Shown piece by piece: positions 1-7,223 of a stretch of DNA of 11,967 nucleotides. This DNA comes from Clostridiaceae bacterium (GTDB lineage Bacteria; Bacillota; Clostridia; Saccharofermentanales; DTU023). Under the pieces are notes generated by a model, which was given only the letters and a program-made list of their open reading frames with translations, was not told where the DNA came from and searched no databases. The position numbers and the translations under genes were made by a program. Position 1 is the stretch's first letter, and each line of letters begins with the position of its first letter. The stretch lies in NCBI GenBank assembly GCA_012841255.1, contig DUUZ01000226.1:1-11967 (forward strand). The letters are read 5' to 3'.

Positions 1-1
1 C

Positions 2-829
2 TCCACCCGGACCCGCTGCGCCTTTGAAGTGGCCGCCATGGACGAGGGGGCGGGGGTCACCTTTTTGGGCTCGGCCGATTCCCAGATGAACAAGAAGGAA
101 TCGATCGAGGATACCGCACGGGTCCTGGGGCGTTTTTATGACGGGATTGAATTCCGCGGATTTGCCCAGGAGACCGTCGAGACCCTGGCCCGGCATGCCG
201 GGGTTCCGGTCTGGAACGGCCTGACCGACCGCTATCATCCGACCCAGATCCTGGCCGACATGATGACCGTCAGGGAGCATGTCCACAAGCCCTTCAACCG
301 GATCAAATTCGTCTATGCCGGAGATGCCCGCAACAACATGGGCAACTCCCTCATGATCGGCTCGGCCAAGCTGGGCATCGACTTTGTCGCCTTTGCACCC
401 CGCGAACTCTGGCCCGATGAGGCCCTTTTGGCCGAGATGGAAGAAGTCGCAAAAGAGACCGGCGGCTCCATTTTATGCTCCGAGGATCAGGAGGCTGTTT
501 CGGGAGCCGATGTCCTCTATACGGATGTCTGGGTGTCCATGGGTGAAGAGGCCATGTTCGAAGAACGGATCGCCCTTTTGAAGGATTACCAGGTCAACAT
601 GGAATTGGTGGAGGCGACCGGCAACCCGGACGTCATCTTCCTGCATTGCCTGCCGGCCTTTCACGATCTTCACTCGGAGATCGGCCGGGAGATCCATGAG
701 AAGTACGGCCTGACGGCCATGGAGTGTACGGATGAGGTTTTCAGGAGCCGTCACTCCCGGGTCTTTGATCAGGCGGAAAACAGATTGCACACGATCAAGG
801 CGGTCATGGCTGCCACGATCGGTCGCTAA
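2..829 (+). CDS. arcB: Ornithine carbamoyltransferase, catabolic type (5' end missing)
   Basis: Cytoplasmic transcarbamylase interconverting citrulline + phosphate and ornithine + carbamoyl phosphate. The reading frame is open from base 2 with no start codon, so the N-terminal part (roughly the first 50-60 residues, judging from family length) lies outside the window. The first visible residues are STRTR, the carbamoyl-phosphate-binding motif. HPTQ follows at 236-247, the ornithine-side loop WVSMGEE near 530-550, and HCLPAFHD from 644, which carries the catalytic Cys. The SMG loop marks ornithine rather than aspartate as substrate. The segment GSADSQMNKKES and the HCLPAFHD form resemble catabolic (ArcB) enzymes. 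The carbamate kinase gene starts 27 bases downstream, which supports the degradative direction within the arginine deiminase pathway. arcA is not visible and may lie upstream. The ATG at 38 and other early Met codons are internal, not starts. Confidence 0.93.
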   Translation, partial: STRTRCAFEVAAMDEGAGVTFLGSADSQMNKKESIEDTARVLGRFYDGIEFRGFAQETVETLARHAGVPVWNGLTDRYHPTQILADMMTVREHVHKPFNRIKFVYAGDARNNMGNSLMIGSAKLGIDFVAFAPRELWPDEALLAEMEEVAKETGGSILCSEDQEAVSGADVLYTDVWVSMGEEAMFEERIALLKDYQVNMELVEATGNPDVIFLHCLPAFHDLHSEIGREIHEKYGLTAMECTDEVFRSRHSRVFDQAENRLHTIKAVMAATIGR

Positions 830-856
830 TACAAACAAAATAACGGAGGCTTTTTT

Positions 857-1774
857 ATGAAAAAACGTATCGTCGTCGCCCTGGGCGGCAATGCCCTGGG
901 CAACTCGGCGGAGGAACAGCGTCAACTGGTCCGCCAGACCGCCGTTCCCATTGTTGACATGATCGAGGAAGGGCACGAGCTGGTCATCGCACACGGCAAC
1001 GGGCCCCAGGTCGGCATGATCAACCTGGCCTTTGACAAGAGTCAAGTCGCCATGCCCTTCCCCGAGTGCGGGGCCATGAGTCAGGGCTACATCGGCTTTC
1101 ACCTGCAAAACGCCATCCGCGAAGAGATCAAGTCGCGGGGAATGAACCATCCGGTGGCCACCATCATCACCCAGGTCGTGGTCGATAAAGAGGATCCTGC
1201 CTTCCAGAATCCCACCAAACCCATCGGGGCTTTCTACAGCCAGGAAGAGGCGGAGAAAATCGCAGCCGAGACCGGCTTTGTCATGAAGGAAGATGCCGGC
1301 CGAGGCTACCGCCGGGTCGTCCCTTCCCCCAGGCCTATCGAGGTCGTCGAAGACCGGACCGTCAACAGCCTGATCGGCGCCGGCCAGGTGGTGATCACGG
1401 TCGGCGGCGGCGGGATCCCGGTTATCCGGGACGGCATCCGCCTGGAAGGTGTGGCTGCTGTCATCGACAAGGACTTCGCTTCGGAAGTCCTGGCCGAAAT
1501 GATTGACGCCGACTTCCTGATCATCCTGACTGCGGTCGAGAAAGTGGCCCTCAATTTCGGCAAGCCCGACGAGAAATGGCTGGACAAGGTCAGCGTCGCC
1601 GAGATGGAACAATACATGGAAGAAGGACACTTTGCCCCCGGCAGCATGCTGCCCAAAGTGGAGGCCAGCGTGGCCTTTGCCAAATCCGGACCCGGGCGGA
1701 CAGCGCTCATCACTTCGCTTGAGAACGCCAAGGACGGCATTGCGGGCAAGACCGGCACACACATCAGTCTGTAA
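857..1774 (+). CDS. arcC: Carbamate kinase
   Basis: Transfers the phosphate of carbamoyl phosphate to ADP, giving ATP, CO2 and ammonia; this is the energy-yielding last step of the arginine deiminase pathway. The protein has 305 residues, close to the usual 310. It shows the amino-acid-kinase-fold signatures of the family: VALGGNAL near residues 7-14, HGNGPQVG near 46-53, the VVPSPRP segment near 154-160, and a glycine-rich VGGGGIPV nucleotide loop near 182-189. The ATG at 857 is preceded by GGAGG at 845-849, seven bases away. It follows arcB closely and is followed by the ornithine oxidation genes, so ArcB and ArcC probably supply ATP and ornithine to the same pathway. No defect is visible. 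Confidence 0.96.
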   Translation: MKKRIVVALGGNALGNSAEEQRQLVRQTAVPIVDMIEEGHELVIAHGNGPQVGMINLAFDKSQVAMPFPECGAMSQGYIGFHLQNAIREEIKSRGMNHPVATIITQVVVDKEDPAFQNPTKPIGAFYSQEEAEKIAAETGFVMKEDAGRGYRRVVPSPRPIEVVEDRTVNSLIGAGQVVITVGGGGIPVIRDGIRLEGVAAVIDKDFASEVLAEMIDADFLIILTAVEKVALNFGKPDEKWLDKVSVAEMEQYMEEGHFAPGSMLPKVEASVAFAKSGPGRTALITSLENAKDGIAGKTGTHISL

Positions 1775-1791
1775 ATCAGGCATCACATAAG

Positions 1792-1809
1792 GCCCGGATG
1801 AGGCCGGGC
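1792..1809 (+). other. GC-rich hairpin between arcC and ord-ortA
   Basis: GCCCGG at 1792-1797 and CCGGGC at 1804-1809 can form a 6-bp perfect stem with a 6-base loop. It lies in the 51-base gap between the arcC stop and the ord-ortA start, directly before the purine-rich ribosome binding site at 1811-1820. No run of T follows, so it is not a standard intrinsic terminator. It could stabilise a processed mRNA end, attenuate transcription between the two halves of the operon, or be fortuitous in GC-rich DNA. Confidence 0.4.
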
Positions 1810-1825
1810 GGGAGGAGGGAGACAT

Positions 1826-3187
1826 ATGCAGGACATTCGGGTTGCCCTGTGGGGCTTCGGCGCCATGGGAAGCGGCATCGGCCGGATGATCGCCTCCAAG
1901 GAGGGGATCGTCATTGCCGGTGTCTGCGACACATGGGACCGTCTGATCGGACAGGAAGTATACAGCTATCTGGGGCTTGATCGGGGGGACCGGGAACCTG
2001 TGATCATTACGGGCGACATCACCCAGGTGGTGGCGCCCGGCCTTTGTGACATCGTCATCCTGGCCACCGACTCCTTCGTCGCCGCCCAGTACGACAAACT
2101 CATCTATTGCCTGGAACAGGGCGTCCACGTCATCTCCACAGCCGAGGAGATGGCCTGGCCCTGGGCCGGGAGTCCCGAAATGGCGGAGGAAATCGACCGC
2201 CTGGCCCGTGAACGGCGGGTGGCAGTCCTGGGGACCGGCATCAATCCGGGTTTTGTCCTGGACTACCTGATCCTGGCCGTCTCCGGCACCTGTGAAAAGG
2301 TCGAATCCATCGAGGCGGCCCGGATCAATGACCTGGCCCCCTTCGGCAAGGCCGTCATGGAGGAGCAGGGGGTCGGCATTTCGGTTGACGAGTTCGAACG
2401 CCGGATCGCCGAGGACAGCCTGGCCGGCCACGTGGGCTTCCCTGAATCCATGGAGATGATCGCCGCGGGCATGGGGGTGGAGCTGGCCTCCATCGAACAG
2501 ACCCGGGATCCCATCGTCACCAATGTCGACCGCAAGTCGGCCTACGGGGAGGCCCAAAAAGGCCACCTGGCCGGCATCCGCCAGCAAAGCTACGGCAGAA
2601 CGGCCGACGGAAAGCTTTTCATCCGCCTGGATCATCCCCAGCAGATCTGCCCGGAAGACGAGGGCGTCGACACCGGCGACTACATCACCATCCATTCCGA
2701 CGGCTATGACATGAACCTGTCCATCGTCCCTGAGACACCGGGCGGGATCGGGACCATCGCCATGGTGGTCAACATGATTCCCCAGGTGCTTCTGGCCGAG
2801 CCCGGCCTGCGGTCCATGCTGGACCTGCCCGTCCCCCGGGCTATTTTGGGGAGTTTTTCCGAACAGCTGACACGGGGCAGCAAGAAACATTTCAAGAAGG
2901 GCGAGTACGCCGTTATTGAGAGTGTCATCCTGCCGGCCGGTTCCAGGGCGCCCCGGCTCCCTGAGGACACGGCATCCGTGCCCCTGATCGCCCTGACCCG
3001 GGGCTGGCTGCAAGAGGATGCCTCGGCTGGTACGGAGGTTCAGGTCACCACCATGAGCGGCCGCACGGTCAGGGGGACCCTGACCGGCCGCCCCCTGGCT
3101 CCCGTCCACGGCTACGGCGACTTCATTCCCGAACTTCAGGAGATCCACTGCCAGGTCCGCGATTTGCTTTTCGGAGGTGAAAAATGA
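1826..3187 (+). CDS. ord-ortA: Fused 2,4-diaminopentanoate dehydrogenase / 2-amino-4-oxopentanoate thiolase alpha subunit (Ord-OrtA)
   Basis: The 453-residue protein is about 100 residues longer than ordinary Ord. Residues 1 to about 345 form the dehydrogenase that oxidatively deaminates 2,4-diaminopentanoate to 2-amino-4-oxopentanoate. It starts with a Rossmann loop, GFGAMG at 10-15 (GxGxxG), and Asp35 ends the second strand, which suggests NAD rather than NADP (inference). Residues about 353-453 match the whole small thiolase subunit OrtA, recognisable by the AP-x-LPEDT stretch, the beta-rich V-x-GTLTG region and the ending DFIPELQEI...LLFGG. OrtA is normally a separate protein of about 100 residues. 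The join is in frame, through a short polar linker (about 346-352) with no Met and no ribosome binding site. Only a weak TTG (Leu) lies nearby. The start at 1826 has the site GGAGGAGGGA at 1811-1820. The stop overlaps the ortB start as ATGA, so both thiolase subunits remain translationally coupled. Confidence 0.9.
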   Translation: MQDIRVALWGFGAMGSGIGRMIASKEGIVIAGVCDTWDRLIGQEVYSYLGLDRGDREPVIITGDITQVVAPGLCDIVILATDSFVAAQYDKLIYCLEQGVHVISTAEEMAWPWAGSPEMAEEIDRLARERRVAVLGTGINPGFVLDYLILAVSGTCEKVESIEAARINDLAPFGKAVMEEQGVGISVDEFERRIAEDSLAGHVGFPESMEMIAAGMGVELASIEQTRDPIVTNVDRKSAYGEAQKGHLAGIRQQSYGRTADGKLFIRLDHPQQICPEDEGVDTGDYITIHSDGYDMNLSIVPETPGGIGTIAMVVNMIPQVLLAEPGLRSMLDLPVPRAILGSFSEQLTRGSKKHFKKGEYAVIESVILPAGSRAPRLPEDTASVPLIALTRGWLQEDASAGTEVQVTTMSGRTVRGTLTGRPLAPVHGYGDFIPELQEIHCQVRDLLFGGEK

Positions 3188-4590
3188 TGAAGGATATGTC
3201 CTATGAAGCCGTCATGGCCCGTCAGGCAGAGATTGTGAAGAATGCCACCGGCATCGATTACAGCCTGTACGAACAAGAAGCCCCGGTCTTCGACTATGAA
3301 GCCCTCATGGAGGGTGTCGGCATCTCCATCGAAGAGGTGGCCGCCATCCAGCGGGACATGGGTGTGGGCCGGACCCCCCTGATGGATCTTAAAAATATTA
3401 CGGCCCTGTCCAGGAAATTTTCCAAACCCGGATGCGGTGCCCGGATCCTGGTCAAGGACGAGGCCGCCAACCCCTCGGGCAGTTTCAAGGCCCGGCGGGC
3501 TGCCCTTTCAGTCTGGGATGCCAAACGCAAGGGTTACAAGGGCGTCATCGCCGCCACCTCCGGCAACTACGGGGCGGCGGTGGCCAGTATGGCGGCCCGG
3601 CTGGGACTGCGCTGCATCGTCATCCAGGAATGCTTTGACAGCCGTTTCAAGGGCCAGCCCGAGATCCTGGAAAAACAAAGGAAGTGCGAGGCCCTGGGGG
3701 CGGAAGTGGTCCAGATGACCGTGGGTCCCGAACTCTTCTACCATGCCCTTTGCCTCTTGGAGGAAACCGGCTTCTACAACGCCTCCCTCTATTCGCCTTC
3801 GGCCATCGCCGGGATCGAGACCCTGGGCTGGGAAATTGCCGGCCAATGCCGAAAGGAGTATGACCTGGTCCCGGATGTGGTCATCGCCACCCATGCCGGC
3901 GGAGGGAACCTGACGGGGACGGCCCGCGGGCTTCGCAAGGCCGGCCTTTTTGACACGCAGGTCTATGCGGCCAGTGTCGATCTGTCAGGCCTGTCCATGG
4001 CCTCGGACCGGGACTTCAACCGCAAGTCCTTCACGACCGGCCACACCGGCTTCGGCATCCCCTTTGCCAGCCTTCCCGACCGGTCGGATGTCCCGCGAAA
4101 CGCCGCCCGGGCCCTTCGCTATATCGACCGCTACCTCCTGGTCAAGCAGGGCGAGGTCTTTTATATGACCCAGATGCTGGCCGCCCTGGAGGGGATTGAA
4201 CGGGGACCGGCCGGGAATACGTCGCTGGCTGCGGCCTTCGCCCTTTCCAGGGAATTGCCTGAGGACCAGACCATCGTGGTCCAGGAAACCGAGTACACAG
4301 GGGCCGGCAAGCACCCCATGCCCCAGCTGACCTTTGCCCGGGAAAACGGAATCAAGATCCGCTTCGGGGATCCCGAAGAAGAAGTGGCGGGCCAATCCAT
4401 TATCCTGCCCGACCATCCCGACAAGATCCGGGTCCGCGACTACGACATGAAAAAACTGCGCCTCTCTGCTCTGCGCCGTCTGGCGGCGGGGGGCGGCCCC
4501 TTCTCCCAGGAAGCGGTGGCCTACATGGCAGCAGAGGTGAATCTGGAAGAAGAGGAGACCCGAAGCCTTCTGGAGGACCTGGAGGGCTGA
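3184..4590 (+). CDS. ortB: 2-amino-4-oxopentanoate thiolase, beta (PLP) subunit
   Basis: Large subunit of the thiolase that cleaves 2-amino-4-oxopentanoate with CoA to acetyl-CoA and alanine (the D form in the characterised clostridial pathway). The 468 residues belong to the fold-type II PLP family (threonine synthase/cysteine synthase-like). The PLP lysine is K102 in the PSGSFKARR motif, SGNYG lies at 126-130, and the phosphate-binding GGGN at 239-242. The N-terminal extension before the PLP core is typical of OrtB and distinguishes it from threonine synthase; the adjacent OrtA domain and ornithine genes confirm the call. The start is ATG 3184 or the next codon, ATG 3187; GGAGG at 3173-3177 serves either. 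The first ATG overlaps the ord-ortA stop (ATGA, 3184-3187), which implies coupled translation. Confidence 0.94.
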   Translation: MMKDMSYEAVMARQAEIVKNATGIDYSLYEQEAPVFDYEALMEGVGISIEEVAAIQRDMGVGRTPLMDLKNITALSRKFSKPGCGARILVKDEAANPSGSFKARRAALSVWDAKRKGYKGVIAATSGNYGAAVASMAARLGLRCIVIQECFDSRFKGQPEILEKQRKCEALGAEVVQMTVGPELFYHALCLLEETGFYNASLYSPSAIAGIETLGWEIAGQCRKEYDLVPDVVIATHAGGGNLTGTARGLRKAGLFDTQVYAASVDLSGLSMASDRDFNRKSFTTGHTGFGIPFASLPDRSDVPRNAARALRYIDRYLLVKQGEVFYMTQMLAALEGIERGPAGNTSLAAAFALSRELPEDQTIVVQETEYTGAGKHPMPQLTFARENGIKIRFGDPEEEVAGQSIILPDHPDKIRVRDYDMKKLRLSALRRLAAGGGPFSQEAVAYMAAEVNLEEEETRSLLEDLEG

Positions 4591-4612
4591 CCCAAGGAAG
4601 GGAGACTGCTGT

Positions 4613-4981
4613 ATGACAGAGCCAAAGAGATCCTTCGAAGAGTGCCGGCAACACCTGGCCTCCATGTCGGATGAGGAACTTTACCAGTATTTTTGGGAAC
4701 TTGCAGAACAGATCACCAACCCCCTGATCGAGGCGGGGAAGACCTATACGACACCGGCCATTGAACGAAGTGTTCTCCTGCGCATGGGCTTTTCCAGCCT
4801 GGAGGCCCAGGCCATCGTCACCGGGGTCATGGAGCAGCGGCTCATGCCCCACGGAGCCGGGCATGTGGTCTGGCGTCTGTCAGAAAAACTCGGCCTCTCC
4901 ATCCGGGAGACCGGGCTTTTGCTGATCCAAGGCCATCATTGGGATGAAGCCCGGCAGCTCTTTGCAGGAGGTGCAGCATGA
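4613..4981 (+). CDS. oraS: D-ornithine 4,5-aminomutase, small subunit
   Basis: Small (122-residue) accessory subunit of the adenosylcobalamin- and PLP-dependent D-ornithine 4,5-aminomutase, which turns D-ornithine into 2,4-diaminopentanoate. Length agrees with the characterised clostridial OraS (about 120 residues). The sequence is predicted helical and shows no cofactor motif of its own; the family wraps the large subunit. The identification rests on overall resemblance (for example the YFWELAEQITNPL and GHHWDEAR segments) and on the immediately following oraE. The start ATG is preceded by AAGGAAGGGAG (4594-4604). The stop overlaps the oraE start as ATGA (4978-4981), which would balance synthesis of the two subunits. 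Confidence 0.93.
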   Translation: MTEPKRSFEECRQHLASMSDEELYQYFWELAEQITNPLIEAGKTYTTPAIERSVLLRMGFSSLEAQAIVTGVMEQRLMPHGAGHVVWRLSEKLGLSIRETGLLLIQGHHWDEARQLFAGGAA

Positions 4982-7218
4982 CTTCGAAAAAAGTGATCCC
5001 GGCCCGCGAAAGCGGCATCCCCATGGATCCTGACAAGAGGCTGGACATCCGGCAGATCCTGGACGGACTGGAAGATTACCATTCCCCCCGCCGGCCCTGG
5101 CATTGGCGGGAGGAAAGAGATCAGGCAAGGCAGGTAGGGGATTTCACCTACTATGAGACCTCCAAGCCCCTGAAAAATTCCATCCCCCTGCCCGGCAGCC
5201 GGGGCTTTGGCTATATCGATCCCCAGCCCGACTGCGTCATCACGACCGAGATTGCCTCGGGCCGCTTCGAGGACGACGTCCGCCGCATGAGGATGGCCGC
5301 CTGGCACGGGGCCGACCACATCATGGTCATCCGGACGGCCGGCCAGTCGCATATCGACTCCCTGATGGAGGGGACCACCCAGGGGATCGGGGGCATCCCC
5401 GTCACCCGCAAGCAATGCCGGGCCACCCGCAGAGCCCTGGATCTGATCGAGGATGAGGTGGGCCGCCCCATCAATTTCCACTCCTACGTCTCCGGGGTGG
5501 CCGGGCCGGATATCGCGGTCATGTTCGTGGAGGAGGGCGTCTCAGGCGTCCACCAGGACCCCCAGTACAATGTCCTCTACCGCAACATCAACATGCTGCG
5601 CTCCTTCGTGGATGCCTGCGAGAGCAAGGCTGTCATCGCCTACGGCGGCCAGCTGCAGATCGACGGTGCCCATAATGCCAATGCCACCGCCATGGAGGCC
5701 TGGAAGGTCATGCCGGAGCTCATGGTCCAGCATGCCATCAATACCATGTTCTCCCTGAAGTGCGGAATCAAGGCGGAGAATATCGCGCTTTCCAGCGTTC
5801 CGCCCACTGCCCCGCCGGCCCCCTGCATGCGGCTGGATCTGCCCTATGCCGTGGCACTCCGGGATTTCTTCCGGGACTACAAGATCCGCGCCCAGCAGAA
5901 CACCAAGTACATGGAGTCGGAGACCCGGGAGGCCACCGTCACCCATACCCTGAACATGGTCATCTCCCGCCTGACCTCGGCCGACGTCCAGTCGACCATC
6001 ACGCCGGATGAAGGCCGCAATGTCCCCTGGCACTACTTCAACATCAACGCAGTCAATACAGCCCGCCAGTCCCTCTCAGGCCTGGACGGCATCCGCCAGA
6101 TGGTGGAGATCAAGCGGGACGGCCCCCTGGGGGACCGGGTCCGGGAGCTGAAGGAGCGGGCCATCCTCTTCATGGAGGAGATCGTCGACTCCGGCGGCTA
6201 TTTCAATGCCGTCGAGGAAGGCTTCTTTGTCGACAGCGCCGAGTACCCCGACCGCAAGGGGGACGGCATCGCCCGGGATCCGGAAGGCGGCATCGGAAAT
6301 GACAGCCTTTTCCTTCGGGCCCCTGATTATTTTGCCCCGGTCTCGGTTCATTTCGGCAACAACAATATTCCGGAACAATTCGAATGCGCCAGTGAAGCCA
6401 TCGGCGGGGATACCTTCCAGGACCCCTCCAAGATCCAGTTCATCGACGAGCTGGACGACTACGACAATGTTCAGACCCGGATCGCCGAAAGACAGAAATA
6501 CTACGACAATCCCCAGCTCATCCGGCCGGAGGTGGAGTTCATGGCCGACGGGGTCCTTGTCCTGACCATGATGTTGCCCTGCGACAAGCGTCATGCGGAG
6601 GTGGCCGCCCTGGCCATCGGAGAGAAGATGGCTCTGTCCGACTGCGAGGTCATCCACAGCCAGGTCATGCACCCGTCCGAGGGGACCTACATCGAAATGA
6701 AGGGCAAGGTCGGCTTTGACATCGATCTGTCCACTTTGGAATTGCCCGAGGTTATCGAGACCCTGTCCGAGGCTGAAATCCGGGAGGATATCCGGGAGAA
6801 GCCCCTGACAGTAGTAGCGGCTACAGTGGGGGAGGACGAGCATTCGGTCGGCCTGAAGGAGATCCTGGACATCAAGCACGGGGGAATCGAGGGCTACGGC
6901 ATCAAATACCACTATCTGGGCACCTCCTGCCCCATCGACAAGCTGGTTGATGCCGCCCTGGAGACCAAGGCCGATGCCATCCTGATCTCGACCATCATCT
7001 CCCACAACAATGTCCATTACGAGAATATGAGGAAACTGGCCAATGCCAGCATCGAAAAAGGAGTCCGGGACCGCCTGATCCTGGTTGCCGGCGGGACCCA
7101 GGTGGTCAACGAAACAGCGGTCGAGTCCGGCATGGACGCAGGCTTCGGCCGGGGCAGCCACGGTATCGACGTGGCCAGCTTCCTGGTCAAGCGCCGCCGG
7201 GAGATGAGCGGGGAATAA
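4978..7218 (+). CDS. oraE: D-ornithine 4,5-aminomutase, large B12/PLP subunit
   Basis: Catalytic subunit carrying adenosylcobalamin and PLP; it performs the radical 1,2-shift of the terminal amino group of D-ornithine. The length of 746 residues is normal for the family. A TIM-barrel region fills the N-terminal two thirds; the GAHNAN stretch with H232-N233 probably corresponds to the PLP-pocket His-Asn pair studied in the C. sticklandii enzyme (from memory). The C-terminal Rossmann-like B12 domain has the base-off motif DEHSVG, D620-x-H622-x-x-G625. K633 lies 11 residues after the cobalt-ligand His, as Lys629 follows His618 in C. sticklandii, where this lysine holds PLP in the open state. Both cofactor sites therefore look intact. 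AGGAGGT at 4966-4972 gives a strong ribosome binding site inside the end of oraS. Confidence 0.96.
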   Translation: MTSKKVIPARESGIPMDPDKRLDIRQILDGLEDYHSPRRPWHWREERDQARQVGDFTYYETSKPLKNSIPLPGSRGFGYIDPQPDCVITTEIASGRFEDDVRRMRMAAWHGADHIMVIRTAGQSHIDSLMEGTTQGIGGIPVTRKQCRATRRALDLIEDEVGRPINFHSYVSGVAGPDIAVMFVEEGVSGVHQDPQYNVLYRNINMLRSFVDACESKAVIAYGGQLQIDGAHNANATAMEAWKVMPELMVQHAINTMFSLKCGIKAENIALSSVPPTAPPAPCMRLDLPYAVALRDFFRDYKIRAQQNTKYMESETREATVTHTLNMVISRLTSADVQSTITPDEGRNVPWHYFNINAVNTARQSLSGLDGIRQMVEIKRDGPLGDRVRELKERAILFMEEIVDSGGYFNAVEEGFFVDSAEYPDRKGDGIARDPEGGIGNDSLFLRAPDYFAPVSVHFGNNNIPEQFECASEAIGGDTFQDPSKIQFIDELDDYDNVQTRIAERQKYYDNPQLIRPEVEFMADGVLVLTMMLPCDKRHAEVAALAIGEKMALSDCEVIHSQVMHPSEGTYIEMKGKVGFDIDLSTLELPEVIETLSEAEIREDIREKPLTVVAATVGEDEHSVGLKEILDIKHGGIEGYGIKYHYLGTSCPIDKLVDAALETKADAILISTIISHNNVHYENMRKLANASIEKGVRDRLILVAGGTQVVNETAVESGMDAGFGRGSHGIDVASFLVKRRREMSGE

Positions 7219-7223
7219 AAAGG

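Noticed and set aside
473..3148. A very long (891-codon) open frame on the minus strand
   Set aside because: It lies antisense across arcB, arcC and ord-ortA, which all have recognised motifs. Its translation is rich in Gly, Asp, His and Gln without any known domain, as expected from a shadow frame in GC-rich DNA.
3184..4590. Threonine synthase as identity of the PLP protein
   Set aside because: The fold is shared, but the long N-terminal part, the adjacent OrtA domain and the ornithine gene cluster fit OrtB; no threonine pathway gene is nearby.
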